Of a stretch of 64,000 nt of DNA, positions 32,304 through 44,000 are shown piece by piece. Under the pieces are notes generated by a model. That model saw nothing but the letters and a program-made list of their open reading frames with translations, was not told the origin of the DNA and searched no databases. The first letter of the stretch is position 1. Each line of letters opens with the position of its first letter. This stretch comes from Lunularia cruciata (taxonomy: Eukaryota > Streptophyta > Marchantiopsida > Lunulariales > Lunulariaceae): positions 79,936,218 through 80,000,217 of the forward strand of contig OX419755.1 of NCBI GenBank assembly GCA_948567375.1, written 5' to 3'. A program made the position numbers and the translations under genes.

Positions 32304-35300
32304 ATGATCATGTCAGTACAGGTCGTCGGACCTTCTCTCGGCACAAGAGGAAGATGTCGAAGCCATACTCAAAGGGTCAGTGCTTTGCCTGCTCGGACGG
32401 GTCTTTTACGTGTTCAATTTAACCCTCCTGGAGGAAATATTCGCCATGAAGCATCAAGGAATGATCTTGGACGCAGTTCTCAGCGTTTTGCGAACAGGAG
32501 TGTAACATGTTCGGCGTTGGTAACATCTATCACGACAGATATAGTTCAGAGCAAGGAGGAATTGGCTTTGGTACAGGCCTTGCTGGGGATTCAAGGTCGT
32601 GGTCGCGTTGCTTCTGCTCAACAGCTGGATGTATGTTTACCTTCTCCAAGATGGAAATTGAAATGCTTAGAGAGAAATTATCTGCCGCTATGTATTCACT
32701 AGAACCATACACCTCACCTACAATTCGTAACGAAGGACTTTGTGTAATAAGTCAAGAGTCAGCAAAGCCAAGCCTGTAGGGGAAGATTTAGAATTACATA
32801 TTGAAATTACCACCTTAAGATCATCAAGAGTCTCGATGAAGCTGTTTTTGCTTGCTGAAAGGTAATTTGAATTGCGGGAGCGAGGAAACAGACTTATCAC
32901 TAGGAGAGAAGGAAGTGTCTCGCGTCTATATCGACTATAAACTGTGATGTCTGTGAGTTTTGTCTTCTGAATCCATTACCAGCTGAACAGTTCTATGCAA
33001 TGTGTACAGGCGGTTAAAGAAGCTATCAGAAATTTGGAAGAAGCGGGAGGTGTGCAAAACCCAGTAAGACGTCATAACCTTCAAGATAGTAGTTATAGAT
33101 ATGTAGAAATTTTGAATCTCACCATAGAATTCAATTGGATTGGAAGTATCTACTTGTAATGCTCACCATATCGGGGCCGTTTGGAGCTTTTCTTTCTGCC
33201 AACCATAGTTCGGCCGTCTGCAAAGACATTTTGTGACTTTAAATGTTCCATCATGTGTCGTCAGTATCAGTGTCAGAACAACATGTCAGCTTGACTCTGC
33301 CATGATCGCTTGGAACAGACAGCTTCACCACTCATCGAAGGGCGTTGGCAACTCATGTTCACTACAAGACCTGGAACCGCATCACCAATTCAGGTTTGTC
33401 TCTCCATGGAACTCGTCTGGTGGTGTTAAAACAAAGGTATGGTTTTGCTTTCAAGGAAAAGATATCTCATCGAAGTTCAGCTGAAGGATTGGGTTAAACT
33501 TGCCTGTTTGCAGCGAACATTTGTAGGTGTGGATGCATTCACCGTCTTCCAAGAAATCCAGTTGAGTGATACTCCGGATCCTCGTGTAAGCAACATTGTG
33601 CGGGCCTCAGAATCAATTGGTGAACTGAAAGTTGAGGTGAGAAACCAGAGATCAAGTAGGAACAATCTTTCACTTTGGTCCGGGTGGCTGAAGTTTGTCC
33701 AAAAATTGTCTATGGGGCTTGAAGATCCAAGGCTCACGTTCCTCTCGTTTGCTCAAGAGTATGTTGTGTGCTTAGTTTCTAGTTTGCATGCGTACCTCCC
33801 TATGTAACTGACAGTAATGACGAATTTTACTGGGTTTTACAGAGTCAGTCCAGTCAGACGTCGGTATAGAACTCGTTTGTTTACAACGGGTTCTGTATTC
33901 CATTACATAATGTGTGATTAGTTCTTCTGAAGTAGAGGGCGTTCACAGATGAATTCAAACTCAACACAGGACTTTCTCATTCTGTCTTCCTATACCAGCA
34001 TTTTCTTATTAAAAAATCAGCTGTACTTAGTTGACTGGAGGTACCCATTCTTGCCTAAATAGTTGCAGCGCAGCTTACATGAGTCCATTTTGAGGCAGGA
34101 GTAGTGCAGTAGTAGTGGATCACCCCTGTAGATGCCCACCGACGTTTCTGATTACCTTGCTTTGGGTGGAACTTATCTTCTGTGCTACTAAAGTCTCATT
34201 GTGACATGCGGGTGAACAGGCAGCTGCATCCAGGGAGAGTAGCAAGCGGATTCTTTTCCGTTTTGACAGAGCTGCTTTCAGTTTTAAGTTTCTACCTTTT
34301 AAGGTTCCATACCCGGTACCGTTTAAGCTTCTTGGAGATGAAGCCAAAGGGTGGTTGGACACAACATACCTATCTCCGTCGGGAACAATAAGGATCTCGA
34401 AAGGCAATAAAGTACGAACTCGTTTCATTTCATCTGCAGGCACAATATTTCAAAGGAGCATAAACTTGAATAAATTTGAAGAAATTGTTCCCCTTCCTCA
34501 TCCGGAGTCTAGCTAGTACCTCGTTTCGTGTCGCTTGATCCTCACAAATAGGCTGTGTCAGGTCCTGCCCTCGTGAAGATTTCTGTTTCAGTGCTGAGAG
34601 ATAAGTCGATAAGTCTTGCATCGTCTGTCATTACTGCTTGGAGATAACTCGATACCTCTCAGCACTCTGTTTGTGAATAAGGAGTGCAGGGATCCACATT
34701 CGTTCTCCAAAAGAATCTCGAACCACGTCAGCAGCTTCTTCAGGCTATAGCGACGGGCACCAACGTTGAGAAGGTTCCAGTTAACTTTGCACGCACCTGA
34801 ATGGGCTTGTACAGACAAAAATCAAGCCAGGCTTCTTGAATGCAGCTTTACTTTAGTGCTGAATTCAAAGAGTTTACTTGTTCCCATCTCGAGTTGGTTC
34901 GATGCTACACATATTTTCACGTGACGTCACGCAACAGGCTCCAGTATAGAAGCTAACGCGTTTGTTTATGTTGGCAGGCAGTGGAGCAACTCGTCTCACT
35001 TAATCCAACCAAAAACTTGACAGACATCAGTGGCTTAGTAGGGCAGTGGCGGTTACTGTGGACTTCACAGGTAGGTTTAATCTCGAAAGGTCTTCAACGA
35101 TAGCTAGACAAACTGTTACAGGAAGAAGTGGAGCAATATGGAACGATCTGCATATGAAGCATGAATTGATGGAAGATCATAATGACTATATAGAAATAGA
35201 AATAGAGATATATAAAAATTAATAAAGCATTAGAGATTCACTAATCTGAAATACATATGAATTAACATCGAAAAGTATTACCTGTCATTCGGCATATGGA

Positions 35301-36700
35301 GTCATTACCCTACAAGTAGGAGATCTACTAAGCTTGGGCTAGATATTCTCCCACTATATAGAAATAAAATATTAGGTAGATAATCTCTATTAAATCAGAT
35401 GACTGACCAATCATAGTCACCATGAATTCACAAGAGACAATGAGTCAAAATCCATTGATGAGTCTTAAAGAATATTACACCTCTTGTCGTCACAAGAATT
35501 GAAAGTATCAAACCCCATGTAGTTTATAGTTTATAGTTCATAAGGTCTCAATACAGATAAGTTACGTGGGACCTAAGTGATCCCTGTATATAAGTGGTAC
35601 GGTACTAACTTTGAAGACTCCACAAGATTCCATATTTCGCGTCGTCACGGACAAAAGAGGCTCTGACGAGTGGATTCGGAATATAGATTGGCCGTTGGTA
35701 GGACCGCTGCAGTCAGGGCTGAACGTACAGCATCTGTTCAGAGAACTACGTTTATGATTTACCAATATGATTTACTAACAGATCACTTTGCTGCTTCAGG
35801 CCGACAACGCGAACTGGATACAGCGATCATCTGTTAATTTTAGCAACTGGCAGGTCTGTCTCCAAATACTGAATGATTTGCCTCTTCTAGTTTTGAAGAA
35901 AACAAGCACAAGCGTGGAATGTCTGGACTGTTGCTACCGTGGCGACCTGTGAAAACAGTCTCAACTTTTGTTCTCTCATGCAAGGGCCTTGAACTGGTTG
36001 CTCTTAGTGTATATGATGTCTTGCTCATTCTTCAAGTGTAAATACTCTGGATGCAGATCTACTACGAGGGTGAAAGACTGGAAAACTTGGTCGAATTTCT
36101 CCCGGGGGTCAAATTAAGAGCAGGAGCCACTGCGTTGTAAGAATTAATATCTGTTGTTGTCCTCTTGCTGCAGTTTCTCAATGTACTCACGATCAATAAG
36201 TCCGACAATATCTTTTCCGCTGCCCGAAGGGTTCCTCTTGCATATTGAACATCCCGCGGAAATAGGTATGTCATTAAACTTGGGTGGTTTTCATCCCTGT
36301 GCTCAATATGTACAGGGCGACTTCAAAGGAACGACAAGACGTGAAAATTGGAGGTGCAACTTTGGAGTTGGGGCCTATACGTGTTCCAGTTAATATTAAA
36401 GGAGAGGGCCATGTAGATATATTGTATGTTTTCGTCTTGAACCACATTCTCATCAATTTGCTTATCTCAACTATTCGCAAGAGTAACATTAGATTCTTAC
36501 ACGAATTCTTACCATATGCTTTGACCTGTAGGAAGAGTTCATGGATTAAACAAAGTTTCGGGAAATGTTTTGTCTGTTAAGAAAAGACTTGATTTTGAGC
36601 TTTCACGTTTGACTTGACCTCTTGCAGATACATCGATAGTAAACTCAAGATCAGCAAGGGCAACAAAGGTAGTATGTTTGTGCACGTTCGAGAATCATAG
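32304..36700 (+). CDS. FBN10: Plastid fibrillin with two PAP domains (PAP12/FBN10-like)
   Basis: Fibrillins are plastid lipid-associated proteins of plastoglobules and thylakoids with a lipocalin-like fold. Exons are 32304-32630, 33010-33063, 33319-33393, 33514-33636, 34220-34411, 34690-34773, 34978-35070, 35800-35853, 36057-36136, 36201-36265, 36339-36423 and 36628-36700, giving 434 codons plus stop. Residues 1 to about 75 are Ser/Arg-rich and poor in acids, as in a transit peptide. Domain 1 has LLGIQGRGRVASAQQLD, EGRWQLMFTTRPGTASPIQR, LFRFDRAAFSFKFLPFKVP and GWLDTTYLSPSGTIRIS. Domain 2 has GQWRLLWTSQ, KIGGATLELGPIRVPVNI and IDSKLKISKGNKGSMF. Domain order and spacing match PAP12-type proteins. 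Exons 9-11 are joined by introns of only 64 and 73 bp with weak acceptors and are the least certain. Confidence 0.9.
35071..35799 (+). other. Long AT-rich intron 7 of the fibrillin gene
   Basis: At 729 bp this is the longest intron of the gene. Its middle (about 35160-35450) is much more AT-rich than the exons around it, with a purine-rich GAAATAGAAATAGAGATATA run near 35190-35210. It may hold a small old transposon insertion; no terminal repeats were seen. Confidence 0.4.
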
Positions 36701-37850
36701 AGAGAGCACGTATATCTCGTGTGTGAACTCTGAGTTGTGGGGTGGATCTACAACGTTTCCTCCATAATAGCTCAACTTTGGAGAGATAAGTCACAGAATA
36801 TGCTCTCCAGAAGTACTTATTATCTCTCAAAATATCCAGAAACTGTAGTCTCTAAGGTCCTTCTACTTGTTAGAGATTCATCACTGGATAATTCGTGTAG
36901 AGGGTCTAAGTAAGGGAGAAAGGGCCAAGTCTTCAGATTGTACATCAATGGCATTCCATTCCATATAGTAATTTATTGCATGAACTGGAAGAACGGTCAT
37001 AAAGATTATCTGTGTTGAGCAGCGTTCAGAGAGGTTGTAACTTTGTGGATAGAAGTCAGTAGAGAACATAATCGATCCGAGGTTCAGATCCATTGCAAAT
37101 AGGACTGCAACTGGACCTACTACATATTGGTTCGTCTACAACACACCTGTTAAACCAGCCAAGCTTAATCTGCCCAGTGTTGATTGTCGTCACGAGAATC
37201 AATCGTGTGGGATACTCCATCTTGTGGAAAGTTTCTAAAGTCCATTTAGAGGAAAGGCTTCCCAACATTTCTTGTTTACATTGCAAATATAGCGTCAGAT
37301 GGGGAGATTCAAGGACAAACACAAGAAGAATCTACACAAGCGCATGCCAATACTATGCATTTCCATGGACCTCACTTGTAAACCCGATCTGTACTTCAAG
37401 GCAGACGTTTATGCAAGTGACAAATCGCCGAATGGATACGTGGTCAATTATACGTCGAGGTCTTTGAATTATTTTGCCAATGTGGCAAGGATTCGAGCTA
37501 ACATTGATGCGTCTAGTAAAGCACCAGCCTGACGCTCCTCAATTTCTGCAATTTTGCACTTCAGTGTGATGTGTCTCTACCATGTAGGATGTTTGGCGTC
37601 GTGAGTTTAATGCTAACAGATCTTGGATATACCCTACCTGTATTCTGCTGCGCTCCTTTGATGCTGAGTATCTGATATTTAAACCCACAGTCTGTTCTAA
37701 TTTGAGCTTTAAATTGAATTGAGAGGGTGACGACAGGAATGAGTATAGCTACTATACTAGATCTAAAGTAATACGTTTATATGATTCTGATCTTGCTGTC
37801 GAGCATGGATCGTGAACATGAACTGTATTTACAGGTACGTCGCTGGCACT
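36701..37850. other. Sequence downstream of fibrillin gene, no supported gene
   Basis: The fibrillin 3' UTR should lie in the first few hundred bases. A plus-strand frame at 37299-37532 (77 codons) and a minus-strand frame at 37322-37056 are open but match no family I recognise, and neither has flanking exons I can support. Confidence 0.4.
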
Positions 37851-37856
37851 GTTCAA

Positions 37857-38441
37857 TTACATGAAATTGGAGCCAAAATAGCCCACTTTGTTGACGTAAT
37901 CAACTGCAGATTGCAGGGCATAGCTCACACATCTTCCTCCTGTTACCAAGCAAGTAGATGCAACGATGACTTGGTTCATAGAGCTGGAGCCGATAAACTT
38001 TGCTGAAGTGAACAGCAGTTCTGCGTTTAAAGAATCTTGTCCAAGCACCGCGTAAGCCTTCGCGCCTGATATTATGATGTCCACAATTTGGCCCCAGGTA
38101 TGTTAGAATCAGAGCCAAGGATACTCTCGAAGTGCCAGTATCAAAGACGACGCTCTCGCTTCCTTTCCTACTTCAATGTTGCTTACGTTCAGACTGTTCA
38201 GAGTGTACACGGGGTATTCAATGCGTAGGAAGTACAACACTTACTTTTCCTAAAAATTTCTAGACCCCAATATTTGTGAAATGCAACGAATCCAACATGA
38301 ATGACTTACCAGTTGCGAAGACGAGGAACATCGTCGCATACACGGCCATGATTGAGTTGAAGATCTTGAGCATGGAATTCATATCGCCTCTGAAAGTATT
38401 TTCACTTGGACTTTGGCCTGTATCTTATGGAACTATTGCAA
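37857..38441 (-). CDS. Possible uncharacterised two-or-more-exon gene
   Basis: On the minus strand a frame starting at about 38381 (MNSMLKIFNSIMAVYATMFL, hydrophobic) runs into a GT donor after FATG. A second frame ending at 37857 contains AKAYAVLGQDSLNAELLF and STCLVTGGRCVSYALQS and ends in a stop. Between them a stretch reads EYPVYTLNSLNVSNIEVG. The composition is protein-like and membrane-associated, and this lies in the less AT-rich gene island. I do not recognise the family and could not close all splice phases. It may be coincidence or a decayed gene. Confidence 0.22.
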
Positions 38442-39062
38442 ATGCAGTGGCAGTTCTGCAGAGCGGTCGCAGGTAGTCGAAATCAATTGTTGACAGGCTT
38501 GGGCTCTTGCTCAACTGATGGTAATCGAAACCAGCAGCTGCAAAGCTCTTATACCGGTGTGTTGCTGCAGTTTCAGTCACACAACTTCAGACAGCTGGAA
38601 ATGTAACACGAAGCTTGAGCTCAAAGAGGAAAGAGAGCAGAAGCGAGGTTGTTGAGTCTACATTACACAGAGCTTACACCACCAATATATCACAAATCCG
38701 CCCGATGTTGAAGCTAGGATCCTGGTCCCCTCACGACAAACGTGGACAGCCCGACGGTCTTCTCAGTCTTCAGGTCAGCTTGAGACCGAAACGAGGTCTT
38801 CCATACCGCACGGAGTAACCCGTTCAACGTCTTGTGCTTCCCATAACAGGACATGCCATCGGCACGACCACGCACAGAGCAAGAGAGATTGCGTTTCAAC
38901 CCCATTAGGAACTCGTTTTACACGATCCAAATTGTTCCTTTTTGGCCATCGAAGTCCTTACTAGATCCAATTCCAAAATTCCTTCAACCAAAGGTCCAGT
39001 CCGTCTTTCGCTTTGGAGTACTTTGAAGTACTTTGGACGGTCTTTCTCTTCATGACCTTACT

Positions 39063-39086
39063 CAAGTTGAAGTTGAAGTTGAAGTT
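39063..39086. repeat. Short TTGAAG hexamer repeat
   Basis: About four tandem copies of TTGAAG occur between the gene island and the right-hand repeat region. Confidence 0.7.
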
Positions 39087-40007
39087 TTCAGTACAGAAAG
39101 TCACTGTCGTATTTCCGCCGCCGAGCTTGAACACTACCAGACTAAGTTCAAGTTATTATAACCATTTCATAAGAAAAGGGAAGAAAGCCGGGGGTTTCAA
39201 GAAAAAAGGGGGATTTCAGAAAGATTTCAATATTATTTTTCTAATATCAGGAAATAAGATGATTTTAAGATGTGAAAAGGGAAAAAGATGTGAATTTTCA
39301 AATGTGCCACATTTAGCTCACATTTAAAATAGAGTTCATTTGTCAAACTTACGTACTGAGTTATACTCGGCTTCAATTATTGCAGTAAATTATATGTCTG
39401 CTTCTCTCTGTTGAACTTTATTGTTTTTGGCCAGTTTGGAAGGTCTGAACCCATGCTTTGATTTGATAATCTAGTCCTTTTTATATGAATGGCTAAAACT
39501 TGTGTATTGTCGTGCCTAACAATAGTCATTGATCAATCTAACTTCTCACGTTAATCTGAAAATAACAACATGGGTTTGTGTATTCTTGGAAAGTACTGAA
39601 GTGATTATACTTATTGCAAAATAATCGAAAATAACTATTCTTCATCGCACCACTTCGTGCACAAAGCATCCTATTATGATGAGTTATGCAATTTTCACAA
39701 GAGAAGTTATTCCAAATGATAGAAGTATGGGTGTGTGATTGTTCAAAAGATACTAACTTGAAGGTGGTTATGAATATCGCAAATACATCATAAATGAATA
39801 TTTTATTTCGCCCTGCCTCACACACAAAGTTACTCGGAATCTATGTCCCCTACTGAGTAAAACTATCATATGTTGCACTTACCTCTCGTTCAGATGTTTC
39901 GACAAGAAGCTTAGAATTAAAAGAATTAGTTGAAGAAGAAAGAAGTCGGGCAAACTCGACCGGTATAAAGGACAAACGCTAAAATAAACTAATCCAAAGT
40001 AAGAATA

Positions 40008-40039
<32 letters not shown>
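40008..40039. repeat. AAT trinucleotide microsatellite
   Basis: There are about ten to eleven uninterrupted AAT units in an AT-rich context. Confidence 0.9.
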
Positions 40040-40042
<3 letters not shown>

Positions 40043-40172
40043 TAAATCCATTGAAAGATTAAACATACACGATGTAGTCTTTTTCCAGTTGTAAGTTTGC
40101 TCAGTAAGGTACAGATTAAACATAAACTTTGTAATTCTTTTTTCCCGTTGTAAGTTTTCTCAGTAAGGTACG
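40040..40172. repeat. Local tandem duplication of about 60 bp
   Basis: Two segments share AGATTAAACATA, a T-rich TTTTTCC.GTTGTAAGTTT and CTCAGTAAGGTAC in the same order at roughly 40055-40115 and 40110-40172. The copies are imperfect. Confidence 0.5.
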
Positions 40173-40851
40173 CTTAAAGGAAGCAGTTAAATTGTTATAA
40201 GCAACTAGTATATTCTATAACGTTATTACTGGATGGACATGGGTACCATTAAACTAACCAGATTCACTCATTACAGAAGAATAAGTGATCAAGTAGTCTA
40301 AGAGTGTCCAAATAGGAGTCACACCTGGTCCATCTTTCTTGTCCATTTTTAAAAAGTGATTTTCTTTGACATCCGTTAGCAACATTCAACCTTTAAATGG
40401 CAAACAGCTAGTGGTACTTCCACATGATACTTACTATCGTTTCCCACTTAGATGCTGATATCGCTGTTGGGAATTTTATTTGCACCTCCCTCAATCAACA
40501 TAGAGTCTTGGTCCATGGCAAGTACATGTGGGATGACTCCGCTGTTGTATACTTCTCCCTAAAGTTGAAGCTTCTTTAACATAGAGCTCACCACTTAAGA
40601 ACTGCAAAACTTACTCAGGCCAGAGTGGGAGTGCAGGAAGGGAATTAGTTGTGTGAAACTTGGAGTTGTCAATTTATCCTGGTTTTGTCACTCTTAATCT
40701 ATGAGGCAGATGTAACTAATCATTACGCACTAGATTATTTGAAGAGCTCAAATTCCATTGGTTTAGGCAGGTCCATTATAATATATCTATAGCAGATTGG
40801 TCATTGCAAATGGAGACTTGATGTAATGTTTCAAGGGTGTACTGGACATCT

Positions 40852-41190
40852 TTAAGCCATATTGAAGGTGTGAAAGGTTGGTTGGAGATTTTGAATGCAA
40901 AGGGTTGTCATTGTTAATCGAGGCATGATATTGATGGAAGAACCTGAATCCTTATGATAGCTGTTTAGCAAATTGTAGTCTATTATCATGATGATGAGAG
41001 GATCGTGGTAATGTGATATATGGAAGATAGAGACTTGTGGAAGTGTTGGTGAAGGAGTTGCGGTGTGTTTGTCCGTACATAAGGTAGGTTCCACGACAAG
41101 GGAGTCCAGAGTGTCCACTCTGGACGATGCGGAGTTTTGCGTGGACAAAGGAGAGAAGGGAGTCCAGAGCTTCGTGTGATACGGAGGCAT
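40852..41190 (-). pseudogene. Retroelement aspartic protease fragment
   Basis: The end of this 112-codon frame reads KDSGSSINIMPRLTM, matching the catalytic D-S/T-G-S/A-S-x-N-x-M/L-P motif of gypsy proteases that use DSGSS, followed by a region in the expected position of the strand after the active site. It terminates at 40852. No RT follows in frame, so it is an isolated fragment. Confidence 0.55.
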
Positions 41191-41799
41191 TTTAATTTCG
41201 AAAATTTTCTTACTTTTTCTTTGTTTTATGTGAGGAAAGTGTGGGTTTACTTCTTCGGGAGCGTAAAGTCCTCTAATCCCATCTCCTTCTGAATATTTAC
41301 TTCTTCGGAAGCACCCTGTATTCTGAATACGGGACTGACCGTTTTCGGAAGGTCATCGTACTCAAAATTAAATATTCAGGTGCCGGATCTTTGGAAGATG
41401 GTAGACCTGTCTTGGAAGATAGCGAGACTCTTTCGAAGAGGTAGAATGTAGAATCATGGTGGTAGAATCATGAAAAGAGCCTTTTGAATTTAGCTCGCAC
41501 AAGTGGAAAGGGATGGGTGATTGACCACCGTTGTAGCAAAGAAGTGGGAAGAAGTATAAGCTTGGACAATTCCGTGCGAGTGAGCAATTTGACTGTCTTC
41601 ATGAATTTCCAAGAAGCCATTGATTAGGTATCTATGCACAAAGTTTGGAATCGAATGTTAATTAAGTAATCCGTTCCTAAGAGAGTAGATTGCTAGTCAC
41701 GAGGGATGCAATAGATGGAGCTCATGAAGATAGCGAAGTGAATTATTGACTAATTGAAAAATTTGTATCTCCCATCAAGAAGGAGAAGAAATACTAATT

Positions 41800-43400
41800 C
41801 AATACCACCACTTCTACAAAGAAAATGCTTACTTGGATGAGACCAAGGAATCTTCAAGTCATCAAAGAGTCAAAAGGAGAAGGGGAGCAACCCCAAGAAA
41901 ACTCAAAAGAGAAACCTTCGGAAGTGTATGAGACCAACTTGGATGAATAAGGGAAAATGCAAGGGGAATGAGACAAAGATGAAGAATGCATAAGTAAGGA
42001 GGAAGAAACTCCCAATGACACTAGTCTCTTGGACAGTGGTAGTATGAATACACCTAAAAGAGATGTACCAAAGATACCATACAAGCTACCCATTTAGAAA
42101 CTAGGACAAGAAGTAGAAGGTGAAGGAATTTTTTGTTTTGGATAGTTGTGAGAGAAGAAGTAGAGCTTTTGCTAAAAATGGTACCCATGAAGACTTTGTA
42201 AGAACTTGCCAAGCTAGCCAAAGAAGCAAAGAAAAGGCTGATTAATGAGGAAGAAAGGTTTTTATCAAGGAGATGCTTGGGATGCAATATACTCACAACA
42301 TCCTACTTCTCTTCACGAGGACTCTAGACACTCATTACCCAATGTATGAGAGAAGCTGTCCAAGCCTATTTGGTTATTCTTATATGGTTGCCAAAATGTA
42401 TGCTCAGATTGGACACCTCAGATCCAAAGTTGCTTCTCTCAAGCATGAAGTTCTTTATCTTTGTGAAGAGCAAAAGAAGCAAGGCATTGACTCAATTGCC
42501 TGACGAGAAGAGGTAGATGCTATGAAAAATGAAATTTGGAGCATGCAAAGAGTGAGCATCTGAAGATGGTGAAGATGGTGGAGCTAGAGAAGGAGTTAGC
42601 TGATCTTTTGATTTTGTTGCAGTACAAGAGCCAAGTTGAAGAAGTGAATATTGCAATGAAGAGCCAAGTTCGGAGGAAGTAACCAATCTTGAGAAGAGGG
42701 CGGTAGGAAAGAAGGCCAAATTCAAAGGAAGGATTGTTCAATTTGAAGGGCAAGTGGGGCAATTGATGACCAAACAAGCATTGGCTATTATCCAAAGGGC
42801 CAAATATAGGGAGGAAAAAATTGCACATCAAAGGGAGACAAGCCTACACATTAGAGAGTATAAAAAATGGGGAGGTCTTGTAGAACAAGCTAAGGAAAAT
42901 GCATCAATAACATATCAATGCCATGGTCTATCTTAACTTGAAGAAGAGTAAGAAACTGTAGTTGATGCCAATAATACCCTCTCCTCCACTAAGAAAGATC
43001 CTTCAAGATGGCAAAGTGATGCTAAGATTGGTGATGAAGGTGTCAAAGGAGGATAAGCCCCAAAATACTATAAGACGTGGGTAGATGCCATGATGAAGAT
43101 GATGGAGGATTTCTTAGCCACTTCTACCATCACCAAAGAAGTGCACAAACTAAAGCTTGCAAAGCAAAAGCTCATGCAATCCCTCAAATATAAGATATTG
43201 GAGTGGATTGCCTTAGGACTTCGAGTTAGGATAGAAGTTTAAGGAATTAGAAGAAAACTTACCAATGACATTATTAGAGATTAAGGAGTGCTTTGATTAG
43301 GGTATTGAGTATCTAGAGCCAAAGGAATCAGTAAAGGAGTAGCATGTTGCACCATCATTCCCATTGTCATCCTTCCTAGAGTTGTAGATGCCGTAATGGC
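41800..43400 (+). mobile_element. Coiled-coil remnant of a D-like retroelement
   Basis: Plus-strand frames at 42273-42503 and 42754-42936 are rich in Glu, Lys, Gln and Leu (IGHLRSKVASLKHEVL; AIIQRAKYREEKIAH), broken by stops, and look like the coiled-coil segments of family D. A purine-rich strand throughout 41.8-43.2 kb fits this. No enzyme motif was seen. Confidence 0.4.
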
Positions 43401-44000
43401 CTTAAAGAATAGTTAATTAGTACTTTTTCATTCCTATCTTGAATTGGAGCCAATTTTACTAGGCTTCTTTGCTCCGATAGCACCAATAGTGGTGCTTATA
43501 GTGCTCCGATATAGAACTTCTAATAAGAAGTTCTGCGGTCTTCTAATAATGGTGCTTTTGGAAGGGTAGAACATTGGAATTTGGTGAAGACTATGTCTTC
43601 CAAAGGGTACAACAATGGTCTTTCAAAGTCAAGAAATAAGATCTTTTGAAGAAGTGAGGGTATTTGAAGGATAAGTGCCTTCAAAAGAAGAGAGCTTCTT
43701 CCTCTTTGGAAGAACATGACCTTGTTTTCTAAAGGGTAGAATATTCATCTTTGGAAGGTCTTCAAGTGACTTTTAGAGGAGTGTAGCACCCTAGTTTTGA
43801 ACCATCACTATGCTAGATTTCCTTGGAGCTATATCCCTTAGTATGAGTGATTCTTCTTTGTTATTTCCCATAGTTCCCTTTCTTGGTATCATTGTCCTTA
43901 CACAAGATGTTAAATAGTAAACTAGAAAGGATTCAAATAAGACACTTTCCTTCATATTTTATCACTTTTGAGCTACATCCTTGTAGGAACAAACTCATAC
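43400..44000. other. Repeat-derived spacer
   Basis: This stretch is rich in the words TTCTTC, GAAG and GGAAG (for example repeated CTTTGGAAG/CTTCCAAAG stretches 43550-43770). No coding sequence or terminal repeat was identified. Confidence 0.3.

Larger units (their letters stand above)
38480..40851. other. Boundary region without supported gene
   Basis: Apart from two simple repeats I see nothing definite. 38.5-39.3 kb still has gene-island composition, while 39.3-40.85 kb is AT-rich. Related segments near 40040-40090 and 40100-40160 share TTAAACATA and GTTGTAAGTTTNCTCAGTAAGGTAC, so a local duplication is present. Confidence 0.4.

Noticed and set aside
34412-34440. Fibrillin exon beginning at GCACAATATT after 34440
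   Set aside because: It would need a 29-bp intron and reaches a stop after seven codons. The exon at 34690-34773 restores the conserved GSTFVLQK block.
36137-36173. A 37-bp intron in the fibrillin gene using the strong TGCAG acceptor
   Set aside because: It is shorter than plant spliceosomes normally handle, and a 64-bp alternative in the same phase keeps the frame.
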